Assembly (NCBI GenBank): GCA_041749815.1
Contig: JBGTAR010000190.1
Span: forward strand, 1-50,840
DNA: 50,840 bases
Source: JAJTZA01 sp041749815
GTDB lineage: Bacteria; Verrucomicrobiota; Verrucomicrobiia; Chthoniobacterales; Terrimicrobiaceae
Direction of reading: 5' to 3'
Below are positions 8,736 to 18,700 of the stretch, piece by piece; the first letter of the stretch is position 1, and each line of letters begins with the position of its first letter. A program made the translations under genes and the position numbers. The notes beneath the pieces are model-generated. The model had not been told where the DNA came from. It saw only the letters and a program-made list of their open reading frames with translations, and did no database searches.

Positions 8736-9421
8736 ATAAGTCCTGCTTCGCGGAAGCTGAAGAAGGGTAGGCGCCCTCCGTCCCCGTTGCCGATAATAAT
8801 GTGGTCGATCAGGTTCATTTGCAGAAATGAAGCTCCCTCTTTCAGGCGGGCTGTCAAGCTTCGGTCTGCCGAACTGGGAGAGGGATCCCCAGAAGGATGG
8901 TTATGCATCACAATGATCGCAAAAGCACGATGGATGATTGCCGACCGAAAAATCTCGCGTGGATGAGCCACACACTCATTCAGGGTGCCGGTGAAGGCGC
9001 TCTCCTCGCGGATGAGTCGAAGCTTGGTATCCAGCAGCGCCACCTTGAGGACCTCGCGGTCGAGGGTCTGCATCGTGAGTCCAAAATAGTCATAGGCGGC
9101 TTGGGCCGAATCCAGGAGGGGGTTGGCGTCTGCTGAGCGGGTCAAGCGGATCCCCAATTCCACAGCCGCACAGAGTTCAGCCGCTTTGGCAGGGCCGATG
9201 CCAGATGTTGTTTTTGCAAGCTCGGCGGCATTGCATCTTGAGAGGGCATGAAGGGACCCCCGCGCATCAATCAGTTCCCGGGCAAGCGCAATGGCACTTT
9301 TTCCACGCCTTCCCGTTCTCAAAAAAATGGCCAGAAGTTCCGCATCAGTCAGAGAGGCCGCTCCGAGCTTGGCCAGCTTTTCACGTGGACGATCCGTCGC
9401 CGGGATTTCCTGCATCAACAT
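8732..9421 (-). CDS. radC: RadC family JAMM-domain protein
   Basis: The frame opens at 9457, but the ATG at 9421 has AGGA at good spacing and gives the family-like N-terminus MLMQEIPATDRPREKL, so I take 229 residues (E. coli RadC 222). A helix-hairpin-helix region (about 20-90) precedes the MPN/JAMM metal-protease-like core with the motif MHNHPSGDPSPSSAD, which carries the two His and the Asp. RadC proteins are widespread; the old DNA-repair role is not well supported and biochemical function is unknown. The stop overlaps the lpxA start. Confidence 0.93.
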   Translation of the reverse strand: MLMQEIPATDRPREKLAKLGAASLTDAELLAIFLRTGRRGKSAIALARELIDARGSLHALSRCNAAELAKTTSGIGPAKAAELCAAVELGIRLTRSADANPLLDSAQAAYDYFGLTMQTLDREVLKVALLDTKLRLIREESAFTGTLNECVAHPREIFRSAIIHRAFAIIVMHNHPSGDPSPSSADRSLTARLKEGASFLQMNLIDHIIIGNGDGGRLPFFSFREAGLI

Positions 9422-9590
9422 GACTGAATTCCTAAACAGCAAGACAACGAATTCCAAGGCTGATTCTTTCGGAGTGACAGGTATGGGGGAAACACCCTAT
9501 TTCGGGGAAGCCCCATTTTTCGATGATGCTGGTTCTATGCCTCTTCTAACCTATGGGAGGCATTTCATTAAAAACCTAAAAAACAAAAAC

Positions 9591-10145
9591 ATGAAAAACA
9601 CATCCTTGGGCTCCTGTGCCCGTTTCGCAATGCTAGGCGCACTGACCATCGCCTCACTCACCTCGGCCATGGCCGGGACAGAATCCAAATCCTTCAAGGA
9701 CAAAGTGGCTGTCTTGCCGGATGAATGCCGGTTCCGGGATACGGAATTTCAAATTGATGCCTTCTACACCGGGTTTTTGGAATCAGGTGACAGCCGGTTC
9801 AAGACCGGTGCGGGCGGCGGCTTTGGTTTCAATTTCTTTTTTGCCAGGTACTTCGGTATTGGTTACGAGGCAGCTTGGTATGACAATGGGGGCACGGTTG
9901 AACACATGCCACTTGGGGGCAATTTGTTCTTCCGCTATCCAATCTGTTCCTTGAACCTCGCCCCGTATGTGATGGTTGGTGGTGGTTTTGGCTGGGATGG
10001 AACCACGATCGGCTACGGCAATGTCGGCGGTGGTTTGGAATATCGCCTGACGAATAATATCGGTCTCTTTGTTGATGGCAGATATTTCTATGGCGGAACC
10101 GGCAACGTCGCCAACCTACGCAGCGGCCTTCGCTTCGCATTCTAA
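9591..10145 (+). CDS. Outer-membrane beta-barrel protein
   Basis: The ATG at 9591 gives a typical signal peptide (MKNTSLGSCARFAMLGALTI, then ASLTSAMA) and a 184-residue product. The mature part alternates polar and aromatic residues in about eight predicted strands with many glycines, and ends GLRFAF, the C-terminal Phe expected of a BAM-assembled barrel. It resembles small OmpA/OmpW-like eight-stranded porin-type proteins without a known ligand. A GGGAGG lies 30 nt upstream, too far for normal ribosome binding. A strong terminator follows directly. Confidence 0.75.
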   Translation: MKNTSLGSCARFAMLGALTIASLTSAMAGTESKSFKDKVAVLPDECRFRDTEFQIDAFYTGFLESGDSRFKTGAGGGFGFNFFFARYFGIGYEAAWYDNGGTVEHMPLGGNLFFRYPICSLNLAPYVMVGGGFGWDGTTIGYGNVGGGLEYRLTNNIGLFVDGRYFYGGTGNVANLRSGLRFAF

Positions 10146-10153
10146 ATTCCCTC

Positions 10154-10187
10154 GAGCTGGCATCGGATCATCCGGTGCCAGCTTTTT
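10154..10187. terminator. Intrinsic terminator between convergent genes
   Basis: AGCTGGCA and TGCCAGCT pair perfectly, with further CGG/CCG pairing inside, giving a stem of about 12 pairs closed by a short ATCAT loop and followed by TTTTT on the plus strand. It lies 9 bases after the beta-barrel gene stop. The short A-run on the other side is less ideal, so it probably serves mainly the plus-strand gene, and only weakly the CDF exporter. Confidence 0.85.
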
Positions 10188-10211
10188 GGGGGAGAGCCCT
10201 TTAACCGCTTT

Positions 10212-11090
10212 TTAGGGGGCCTCAAGCTGGATTGTCGCGTGTCCGATGGAGAAACGTGACTCCAACATTTTTTCGACCCGCGCGAGGAGGTCATTGTCAA
10301 GAGTGGTGTCCTTTTTGACGAGATGGACCGTCAGGGCTGTCTCAGTCGTGCCCAAGGGCCAGATGTGCAGATGGTGCACCCGTTGGATTTCAGGAAGCGA
10401 CTCCAGATAAGAACGCACGGCTGCCGGATCGATGCCAGCTGGGACAGCGTCCATGGACATATCAAGGGACTCGCGCAACAGGCCCCATGTGCTCCACAAG
10501 ATCAGGAAGCCAATGCCGAGGCTGATCATGGGATCCAGCAGGGTCCACCCGGTGAAAAAAATCACAATACCGGAAATCATGACGCCAAGAGAGACCACCG
10601 CATCAGCTGCCATGTGAAGGAAGGCTCCGCGCACATTGAGATCCTGCTTGCGCCCTGACATAAACAACCACGCAGTGAACCCGTTCACGAGGATGCCAAC
10701 AGCGGCCACCCATGCCACGGTCAATCCTGCCACCGGCGCAGGATCGCGGAACCTTCCGATGGCTTCCCACAGAATTCCACCAACCCCAAGGAGCAGCAAC
10801 AGCGCGTTAAACAGGGCCGCAAGAACTGTCGATCGTTTCCACCCGTAGGTCCGGCGTTCGCTGGAAGCACGTTTGATGAGAAGGGTTGCCACCCATGCCA
10901 TGACCAGACCCAAAACGTCGGCGAGGTTATGTCCGGCATCCGCAAGCAGGGCCAGAGATCCACTCCACAAACCAAACACCACCTCCACAAAAATGAAGCC
11001 GGCATTGAGGAGGATCCCCAGAAGGAAGGCATTGCCAAAGTCCTTTGGCGGGTGATGGTGGCCATGGTCATGACCGTGATCATGTGCCAT
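10212..11090 (-). CDS. Cation diffusion facilitator metal exporter (ZitB/CzcD-like)
   Basis: The 292-residue protein begins with a His/Asp-rich metal-binding tail (MAHDHGHDHGHHHPP), followed by six hydrophobic helices and a cytoplasmic ferredoxin-like C-terminal domain (from about residue 205). The two HDxxD-type zinc-site motifs are visible: DAGHNLADV in helix 2 (about 52-60) and HMAADAVVS in helix 5 (about 158-166). This family exports Zn2+ and related cations in exchange for H+. The metal is not provable from sequence, but the His-rich ends favour zinc. Its start is 3 bp from the stop of the L,D-transpeptidase gene, so both are probably one operon. Confidence 0.92.
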   Translation of the reverse strand: MAHDHGHDHGHHHPPKDFGNAFLLGILLNAGFIFVEVVFGLWSGSLALLADAGHNLADVLGLVMAWVATLLIKRASSERRTYGWKRSTVLAALFNALLLLLGVGGILWEAIGRFRDPAPVAGLTVAWVAAVGILVNGFTAWLFMSGRKQDLNVRGAFLHMAADAVVSLGVMISGIVIFFTGWTLLDPMISLGIGFLILWSTWGLLRESLDMSMDAVPAGIDPAAVRSYLESLPEIQRVHHLHIWPLGTTETALTVHLVKKDTTLDNDLLARVEKMLESRFSIGHATIQLEAP

Positions 11091-11093
11091 TGC

Positions 11094-11780
11094 TTATGGC
11101 ATGGGTGAAAGACTTGGCATGGGGCCTGAGATCACAACGGGCGTGCCAATTTTTGTGTGGGCGAAAAGCTTTTGGGCCGTGTCATTCCTCAGGCGAATGC
11201 ATCCATGCGATGCGGGACGACCGGGGACATACCCCACATGGAGGCCCACACCGGTTGTCGTAAGCCGCATCCAATAGGGCATGCTCGCTCCCTCGAATTT
11301 TCCGCCTTCGGGGATGGGGTCGGTCCGTGTGTCAGCATCGGCGACCACCACCGTGCCTTCCGCATCGTAAATTTTGCCATAGAGGTTGGAGGCGTAATGC
11401 TTTTCCTTGGCAAGAATCGTGTAGCTACCGGCAGGTGTTGGATGGGATTTTTTTCCGGTCGCCACCGGAAAATCCATGGCGATTGCCCCATCAACCAAAA
11501 GAAGGCCCCGCTGTTCATTGAGCGAAATTTCCAGGGCAACCCGATCCGGAGTGGCAGCCTCAAGGAGTTCCTTATTCTGGTAGGTGTTCTTTTTCCAGTT
11601 GGCGACACTGCGATAGAGAGAATGTTCCACAGCGGCTTGATCACGTTGTGCAGCCAACCGCTTTTGCTCGGCTTTGGTGGAGGAACCATGTTTGGCGTCC
11701 TCCATCATCGTGCAGCCGGGCATCGCGGCTACTGACAAAACCACCAAGAGCCTTGAGAAGGAGGAACACATATTTTTCAT
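11094..11780 (-). CDS. L,D-transpeptidase (YkuD) lipoprotein
   Basis: The frame extends to 11939, but the ATG at 11780 gives a lipoprotein signal (MKNMCSSFSRLLVVLSVAAM with PGC at the cleavage site), so I take 228 residues. The YkuD domain spans about 100-225 and ends with HVGYVPGRPASHGCIRL, the catalytic His and Cys of L,D-transpeptidases, which form 3-3 crosslinks or attach proteins to peptidoglycan. The lipobox is non-canonical (Met at -3, Pro at -2). The gene ends 3 bp before the CDF gene. The longer start would overlap the divergent AI-2E operon and is unlikely. Confidence 0.88.
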   Translation of the reverse strand: MKNMCSSFSRLLVVLSVAAMPGCTMMEDAKHGSSTKAEQKRLAAQRDQAAVEHSLYRSVANWKKNTYQNKELLEAATPDRVALEISLNEQRGLLLVDGAIAMDFPVATGKKSHPTPAGSYTILAKEKHYASNLYGKIYDAEGTVVVADADTRTDPIPEGGKFEGASMPYWMRLTTTGVGLHVGYVPGRPASHGCIRLRNDTAQKLFAHTKIGTPVVISGPMPSLSPMP

Positions 11781-11908
11781 CGTACTCTGCGCTATGACAT
11801 CACACGGCGTAGGATTCAAGCAGGAAACCGCAACGAACGGCTTTTGTGTTCCCTTGCAAAGACAAGCTCGACGTGGACGATTGGCTTCGTAAACTGTCGA
11901 CTCTCCAG

Positions 11909-12979
11909 ATGACTGAACACACCGAAGATTTGCAACCATGGCGTCACCGCGGGTTGGCAGCGGCAGGATGGATGGTTGTTTTGGCGATCGTGCTTGCCCT
12001 CATTCGTGCAGGCAAAGACCTGTTCATTCCTTTGGTGATTGCCTTGATTGGCGTGTATCTCATCAAGGTGCTCGAGCGCTGGATCAGCGGGATACAAGTT
12101 CGGGGGATGCGGCTTCCATCGGCGGTCTCCCTCGTGTTCGCCTTTATGGCCGTGATCGGGCTCAGCTTTTTACTGTTCTCAATCATCGCCGACAACGCCA
12201 TGCAAGTGGCAGAAATCGCGCCCAGATACCAGGGGCGACTGTTGAAATTGCAGGCCGATGTGTTTGCCAGTGTCGGCATTGAGCAACCGCCAGCGCTGAG
12301 AGAATTCGTTCGGGACGTCGATCTTCCAGGTATCCTGACCCTCGTGGCAACAAATTTGGCGGCCCTCCTCAAAACAACCACCCTGATTGTCATCTTCGGT
12401 ATCTTTATCCTGATTGAGAGTCGCTACATTCCATTAAAAATCCAGGCCCTGTTTCCCGACGCAGGACGCCGCCACCGTGTCGAGGAGATGCTGAGCCGCA
12501 TCGATCGTGACGTACAAACGTATTTTGGGGTCAAGACGCTGGTGAGCCTGGTGACAGCGCTGCTTTCATATGCCGTCATGCGCTGGGTTGGGTTGGACCT
12601 CCCTGAATTCTGGGCTCTTTTGGTGTTTATCTTTAACTACATTCCCACGATCGGGTCTCTTTTTGCGACCATCCTGCCAAGCCTTCTTGCGCTTTTTCAG
12701 TTTGAAAGTCTCCGCCCGGTCGTGGTTCTTTTTGTTGGGATCACGGTGATTCAACAGACCCTTGGCAATTTTATTGAACCCAATTTGATGGGAATGACCC
12801 TGAACCTCAGCCCTCTGGTCGTGGTGATGTCCCTGATCCTCTGGGGCATGTTGTGGGGGGTTGTCGGTATGTTTCTGTGTGTGCCAATCACGGTTATCGC
12901 GGTGATCATCATGGCCAACTTTCCTTCCACACGCTGGGTGTCCATCCTGCTCTCCAAGGCAGGCAAACTCCGGGTCTGA
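11909..12979 (+). CDS. AI-2E family transporter (PerM/TqsA-like permease)
   Basis: The 356-residue protein, counted from MTEHTEDLQPWRHRG, has about eight hydrophobic helices and the family signatures FNYIPTIGSLFATILP (near 245) and NFIEPNLMGMTLNLSPLVV (about 290-308). Members include PerM and TqsA; TqsA is linked to AI-2 export in E. coli, but most homologues have unknown substrates, and some move Na+/Li+. The upstream ATG at 11846 adds 21 residues and is less likely. Its TGA shares a base with the next ATG (TGATG), so it leads a coupled operon with two glycosyltransferases. Confidence 0.88.
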   Translation: MTEHTEDLQPWRHRGLAAAGWMVVLAIVLALIRAGKDLFIPLVIALIGVYLIKVLERWISGIQVRGMRLPSAVSLVFAFMAVIGLSFLLFSIIADNAMQVAEIAPRYQGRLLKLQADVFASVGIEQPPALREFVRDVDLPGILTLVATNLAALLKTTTLIVIFGIFILIESRYIPLKIQALFPDAGRRHRVEEMLSRIDRDVQTYFGVKTLVSLVTALLSYAVMRWVGLDLPEFWALLVFIFNYIPTIGSLFATILPSLLALFQFESLRPVVVLFVGITVIQQTLGNFIEPNLMGMTLNLSPLVVVMSLILWGMLWGVVGMFLCVPITVIAVIIMANFPSTRWVSILLSKAGKLRV

Positions 12980-14091
12980 TGTCGGCACCTGTCATCGGCA
13001 GCCCGCACAATTTTTTGTTCTTATCCGGTTATGCCCACCGGGCCTTGGATCCCGGCTCTGAGAAGTCTTCCGGGGGAGCAGAACTCCAAGTGGCACTCCT
13101 CGCAGCCGAGTTGGTCAAACGGGGCCATCAGGTGGCAATTGCTGCCGCTCAGGATGGTTTCCCCGATGGGGTTTCCTGGCAAGGCGTGAAGATCCGCGAA
13201 GCAGGTCGCTTTGACACCGGGGGGCTTTCGGACACCAGTCACGCCTTGGAGCCGGTGACACGAATCATCCGCGAAGAGAAACCCGACTTTGTTGTGGTGT
13301 ATGGTTGGACAACCTGGTTGGCGCTTCTTTGCCTGCTGGGGCGATTGCTGCGTTTCCAGGTAATCTATGTCTGTGCCTTGGACAGCGAGATCGATGGAGG
13401 GTTCCGTAGATCGAAACCCATTCGCGGGCGACTCTTTGATTGGGGATTGAGAGCGGCTGACGCGCGTTTTGCTATCACGGAAAACCAGGCCGAAATGTTT
13501 CGAAAAAAAGGGATGACATGCCATGTCGTTCGACTCCTGCTTCAAGATTTCAGATCGCCGCCAATGAAGCCCAAGTCTCTGGATTTGCTTTGGGTGGCAA
13601 GATGTCATGCCGTCAAAGCCCCTCATCTGTTTCTCGATCTTGTGGAGAGAATACCGGAGGTCACAGCCCGTATGATTTGCTCCCCCCAGGACCAAAAGCT
13701 GCATAGGGAAATCCAAAAACGAGCCGCGAAGATTCGCGGCCTGGAATTTCTCGATGGGGTTCCTTACAGCGAAATCCAGAAACACTTTGACGCTGCCAGA
13801 GTTTTTGTGAACACATCCTCGGATGAGGGGGTTCCAAACACGTTCCTTCACAGTGGACTCGGAGGGACGGCCATTGTTTCCCTCACGTGCAATCCAGATG
13901 GCATGCTCTCAAAATTTGGGGCCGGCAGCTGCGCTGGCGGCAACCTGGAACTTTTTTACAGCTCCGCCGCTGAGCTGATAAAAAACCCGGCGGCTCTTGC
14001 CTCAGCCGCAGCGGGGGCACGCAGTTTTGTAACCGCATGGCATGACAACGAAAAAAATGTCACCGCATTTTTGAAAGGCCTTCCGTCATGA
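12979..14091 (+). CDS. Glycosyltransferase, GT4-like
   Basis: The 370-residue product has a GT-B layout. The N-terminal Rossmann half contains GGAELQVALLAAELVKRGH (about 32-50), typical of the acceptor domain, and the C-terminal half has SSDEGVPNTFLHSGL (about 277-291), the region where retaining GT4 enzymes carry the E-x7-E donor-binding motif, here with the second Glu replaced by His. It presumably transfers a sugar to a lipid-linked or surface glycan in the cytoplasm. It overlaps the AI-2E gene by one base and the next transferase by four. Substrates are not predictable. Confidence 0.85.
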   Translation: MSAPVIGSPHNFLFLSGYAHRALDPGSEKSSGGAELQVALLAAELVKRGHQVAIAAAQDGFPDGVSWQGVKIREAGRFDTGGLSDTSHALEPVTRIIREEKPDFVVVYGWTTWLALLCLLGRLLRFQVIYVCALDSEIDGGFRRSKPIRGRLFDWGLRAADARFAITENQAEMFRKKGMTCHVVRLLLQDFRSPPMKPKSLDLLWVARCHAVKAPHLFLDLVERIPEVTARMICSPQDQKLHREIQKRAAKIRGLEFLDGVPYSEIQKHFDAARVFVNTSSDEGVPNTFLHSGLGGTAIVSLTCNPDGMLSKFGAGSCAGGNLELFYSSAAELIKNPAALASAAAGARSFVTAWHDNEKNVTAFLKGLPS

Positions 14092-15209
14092 TTCGAGTGC
14101 TGCATGTGATCGATCACCTGGGGCTGGGAGGCGCACAATCGGCAGTTCTCGACCTCGTGCGCAATCGCGACGCCGGGCAAATTGATTGCGAGGTGGCCAC
14201 CATGCACGGACGAGGACCATTTGCCGAAGCGGTCGAGAATCTTGGAGTCCCCGTGCACTCACTCTCAGCCAAACGATGGCCACCCTTGTATCTCTGGAAC
14301 TTTGTACAACTCCTCCAACGTCGGCGTTATGATATTCTGCACTTCCATCTCCAAGGGGCCAACTGGGTTGCCAAGCCGCTCGCGGCGGCCTTGGGTTGTG
14401 GAATTTGCATTGCCCATGATCACGCCAGTGGCGACATACGTTTTCGAGGGGTGGCCTCCCTTTTGCCTGACGCTCTCGCTCATTTTGCCTCCCATCGAAT
14501 CATAGCTGTTTCAGCGGGTGTGCGGGACTTCCTCACACGCTGGGAGGGGATCCCACCGGATCTTATCAGCGTTGTTTCCAATGGCATCGACACCGAAATA
14601 TTCCAGCCTCCCACCCCAGAAGCACGGGAAAGCGCACGAAAGGCTTGGGGTATTCCGGAGCATGTCTTCACCATTGGCAGTATGGGCCGCCTCGCTCCGG
14701 AAAAAAATTTCCAACTACTCATATCTTTGGCGAGAAGACTGCCGGAGCTCCAATTTCTTATTGCGGGGGAGGGCCCTGAAAGACCGGCGCTTGAGGCTCT
14801 CATTCGATCCTCAGGGATCGGAGATCGGGTGAGGCTTTTGGGGCAAGTGGATGAGCGAGTGGCCTTCTATTCCGCTTTGGACGTGTTTGTGTTGTCCTCA
14901 TTGTATGAGGGGCTCCCGATGGCTCTCCTTGAGGCAATGGCCATGGGATTGCCTTGCGTTTCCTCCAACCTGCCAGATATTTTCCACGCTTTGCGCGGCG
15001 GAAGAGACGGCCGATTGTGCCTCCCGAGCGAACCAGAAACCTTTGTCGAAGCTATATCACAATTCGTTCATAACAAGCAGCTTGCAAGAGATTTTGGCAG
15101 CGCCGCAAGAATGAGATGCGTGTCAATTTTCTCCGCAAGCACAAGCGCCGCTGCGGTGGAGGACATTTACCGATCGGAACTCTTGTTTGCACGCGGACAA
15201 GGACATTGA
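14088..15209 (+). CDS. Glycosyltransferase family 4
   Basis: A 373-residue retaining GT-B enzyme. The N-terminus reads HVIDHLGLGGAQSAVLDLVR (6-25), the glycine loop of GT4 acceptor domains, and the donor domain has GSMGRLAPEKNFQLLI (about 194-209) and SSLYEGLPMALLEAMAMGLP with the E-x7-E motif (about 270-290). It likely adds a hexose to an exopolysaccharide or lipopolysaccharide intermediate together with the overlapping upstream transferase. The ATGA overlap indicates coupling. GC-rich codons match its neighbours, so no sign of recent transfer. Confidence 0.92.
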   Translation: MIRVLHVIDHLGLGGAQSAVLDLVRNRDAGQIDCEVATMHGRGPFAEAVENLGVPVHSLSAKRWPPLYLWNFVQLLQRRRYDILHFHLQGANWVAKPLAAALGCGICIAHDHASGDIRFRGVASLLPDALAHFASHRIIAVSAGVRDFLTRWEGIPPDLISVVSNGIDTEIFQPPTPEARESARKAWGIPEHVFTIGSMGRLAPEKNFQLLISLARRLPELQFLIAGEGPERPALEALIRSSGIGDRVRLLGQVDERVAFYSALDVFVLSSLYEGLPMALLEAMAMGLPCVSSNLPDIFHALRGGRDGRLCLPSEPETFVEAISQFVHNKQLARDFGSAARMRCVSIFSASTSAAAVEDIYRSELLFARGQGH

Positions 15210-15226
15210 TAGTCATTCGGTTGCCA

Positions 15227-15733
15227 ATGTTTACCCGCTACGCGATCATCCCTGCCATCTGTGCCATCCTCACGAGTTGCGCGACTCAAACCTATGCTCC
15301 CGAGGAGGCGCCTGAATATTCAGTCATCAGGGATTTTGCATCCTTGTACAAATTGGGACCGATGCAGGGCCGCGGACCGGATGGGACATTGCGAGTTGGG
15401 GACCGGGTGAAGCTGATTCGCAAGGAAATGGGATATAGTTTTGTTCTCCTTGAGGATTCCCGAACTGGATATGTGGCCAACGAAGATATTGTGCCTGCTC
15501 CGCCCAGGCCACCCAAACCTGCTGCAGAGGCATCCACAGGGTCCTCGGAAAGTTCGAGCCGCAGGAACTCCTCCAGCCCCCGCTATCGCGGCCAGCAAGT
15601 GAATGACATTCCCCTGCCGGAATCGGCCCCTCCTCCTGAGCTTGATCTAAATATTGGCCTGGAGGATATCACTTCACCAACATCTCCTCCGCCATCGGGG
15701 GCCCCTGCCGAACCTCCAAAGTTCCGTTACTGA
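15227..15733 (+). CDS. Proline-rich lipoprotein with SH3-like segment
   Basis: From the ATG at 15227 the 168 residues start with a lipoprotein signal ending AILTSC (Cys at 18). Residues 30-90 look like a small SH3-type beta domain: VGDRVKLIRKEMGYSFVLLE followed by DSRTGYVANEDIV. The rest is low-complexity Pro/Ser/Glu/Asn, ending PPKFRY. Bacterial SH3 domains often bind peptidoglycan. It sits 17 bp after the GT4 gene and is probably the last gene of that operon; its stop overlaps the convergent 1348-residue gene by 7 bases. Confidence 0.7.
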   Translation: MFTRYAIIPAICAILTSCATQTYAPEEAPEYSVIRDFASLYKLGPMQGRGPDGTLRVGDRVKLIRKEMGYSFVLLEDSRTGYVANEDIVPAPPRPPKPAAEASTGSSESSSRRNSSSPRYRGQQVNDIPLPESAPPPELDLNIGLEDITSPTSPPPSGAPAEPPKFRY

Positions 15734-18700
15734 AGTGGGGGAGGCTGGACGGCGGGTCTGGTTTTGCCGTGGAAGCATCCCCCGGCGCTGAATTGGTGCC
15801 ATCCCCAGCGCAGCCATCGGATCAGTGCTGCTGCCAACCAGAGCGCCCACACGAGCATTAAGATCCGATACCACCAGATGGATACCGAAAGGCACTCAGG
15901 CTGGGGCAGGAGCTCGCCGCTGGAGGCTTGGTACCATCGCAAAGCACCCGAAGTCGAGCCATTGCCGACGATAAACATTTCTGGGTTGCCGAGAAGTCCG
16001 GCACCAACCACAGCAACAAAAACCCCAAGGGCACAGAGGGTTAGAAAAATCAAAAACGCCTGAAGCAGGTTAAATCGAAGGGCTGGGAGCGATGTGAAGG
16101 CAGGTCGTCCCCGCCAAACCAAAAAGAACAACCAGCCAACCACAATTAAAGCTGCGGGGAGCGGAACTTGCGTGAGGCCGATGGCGAGCAGCATCCACTC
16201 ATAAAGCCGCAGGGGCGACGTTTTCAGCCAACTGAGAATTGCTGCTGCGAACAGGGCCGTTGCAAGGATCACCCAAAACCGAACGGCAGGGCCACGCAGT
16301 GGCCCATTTGTCCAGAGGACCCAGCGGCTCTGGGGAACGACCACCACACTCTCAATGTTGGCGCTGGGGACAGAAAGAAGAACGGGATCCGTGGAGGCCT
16401 TAAGGCCAAGGAGTTGATCGGTTTTCCATGCGAGGCCAAGAGCTTGATCGCCGGGACGAAGTGGTATCATGATTTTGCCGGCATCTTTTCTTACGGGGAT
16501 GGATTGGCCATTGTATTCGAGCGAGGTGACTTCGGATTCTTCTGGAAGGGTCACAGCAAAGTCTTGGCCAACGGTGCATCGCAGGGTCAGGTTCAATTGA
16601 CTGGTGCGCTGACGTTCGCCCAGAGAGGTTTCGTGGGAAACTTTTGAGATGGTGACCGTGGCGCCAGGGATGGCCTCTGGTCGGCTGATGCTCAAATTGA
16701 CACTCTCGCCGGGCCAGGGTTGCCAGACCGGCACGAGTTCGGGATTTGACGGTTCAAAAACTGGCGGCAGGCCTGAGAGCGCCACATTCCACACCGGGGA
16801 AGCCGTCAGCGTCCAGCGCTCAACCCAGGAATCCGTCTTGCGCGTCGTCAGGTCCAGCTCCGGGACGATGGAAAGTTCGCTGTTCCATGTGAAAGAGTTT
16901 TCTTGAGCTCCCAAACGCACCTCCATGGCACCGTCAGCAAGGACAGCATTGGCAGAAATGATATTTTCTCCGGGGAGCAGGGGAACTCTCAGCACGATGG
17001 CTTTACCAGGCTGGGAGAGACGGCGGACCGTTGTCTGCACCTGCCAGACCAGACCGAGCTCAATGTTTCGATCCACAGCCACAATGCTCTGAAAATCTTG
17101 TCGATCATAGGTGGCTTCGCCGGCAGCCTCCTGCTGCTGAAGGGCAAAAAACACTTGCTGATCGGGAACACCATTCGGCTTCACTCCGGAAATAGCCCAG
17201 CCGGGTGCTTCAATGGTCACATGGTGGGGCCTGAGCAGGAAAGTCCACTCCCACTCTGTCGCCTCGGAAAGTTGGCCCTGCAAAACCACGCGGTGGACTC
17301 CTGCCGGCAGGACAACCCATAAATAACCACCCTCCCGCCGAAGGGCTGCCCCGGGCTTGCCCTCAATCGTTACACTCACAGGCGACCAATCAGGAAGGCG
17401 ACCCGGAAGAGGCACTGCTGTGAAAATTGCCGTATGGATTTCCGCTTCAATCGTCAGCTTTCGATCCACCAGCGTGAGGGAAACCGCGGGGATCGATGCC
17501 GCGTTCGGGTAAGCATCGGATTTTTCAAGCAGCCGCTCGCGCAGCGTTTCCAACATTTCCGGCTCGGGATATTGAGCCACGGCGGAGGTCGAAAAAATCC
17601 ATGGCAACAAAATCAGTGCGGCGGCATTCGCCCCGCCTGTGAACAGATTGCCCCCGAGCCCCCTCACCCGCAGAAGCACAAAGGCCAATGCAAGCAGCAA
17701 GATCACACGAAACAGAGTCAGCAACCGCTCAAGTGGCAGGGATATCAACAGGGGACGAATTTGTTGCGTGGATTGGACCGGTCCATTCCAGCCGAAGGAG
17801 ACAGTCCGCCATGTCCAATCCGGAACGGCCGGGCCGGTTTGAATCCGCGCCTGGGCATCATAAAGCAGGTTGCTTTTGTCCTCTTGTTTTTCTCTGGCCT
17901 GTACCTGACTTTTTTGGCCATAACCCGCGGCTCGACCCTCGGAAACCATTGGCAAGGCTTCCTCAACAAAAAGATCTGCTGCCACCTCATTTTGAGGGGC
18001 GGAGACCGGCATGGCAAAATTATTCTGGAGAGCGACACGAGGCTCAAGCTGGGGAAAAATGGCCTGCTGAAGCTGCGTGGCCAGGAAAGGCACAAGGGCC
18101 ACAACGAGCAGCGCGATAACCACCCACTTGGCAGCCAACAAAAGCTTTTGTCCCCATCCCGATGTCATCACCCGCAGGAGGGCAAGCGGCACCAACAAAG
18201 CCAGCCACAGATATCTGGGGGCGGAGGGTTCATGATACGAAAGACCAAAGGCAACAAACGCGAGGATCGCCGCGCCAAATCCCCAAAGCCGAAACACGGC
18301 CAATGAAAAAATCAGCAACAGAAAAAGATCCAAAAGACTCCAAGCCGTCAACCAATCCCCTTGGACCCAGTCCGCTCCAAAAAGCGCAAAGAGCCTCCAG
18401 CCAGGAGGAAGATTCAGGGAACACGTCAGGGTTTCCGCATCGGTCCGCCATCCAGTGGCGGAGAGGTTGGCCGTGTGTGTGCTGCGCCCGGTGGCCTCGA
18501 GATTCAGGTCTCGTGTGCGGACTTCAATTCCCGGCGCCCCATTCTCCGGGTTCCGGGTGATGAGCTGACCGCTGCCCTGGGACCGAACAGCCCCCAAATC
18601 CTGGCCTGGAGCCGCATCAAGCCGCCAGATCTGCTGCATTTGGCCAGTGATTTGGTCGCGAAACGTCAGGGTCTTCCCGTCCTCATCAAGCCAGAATTCC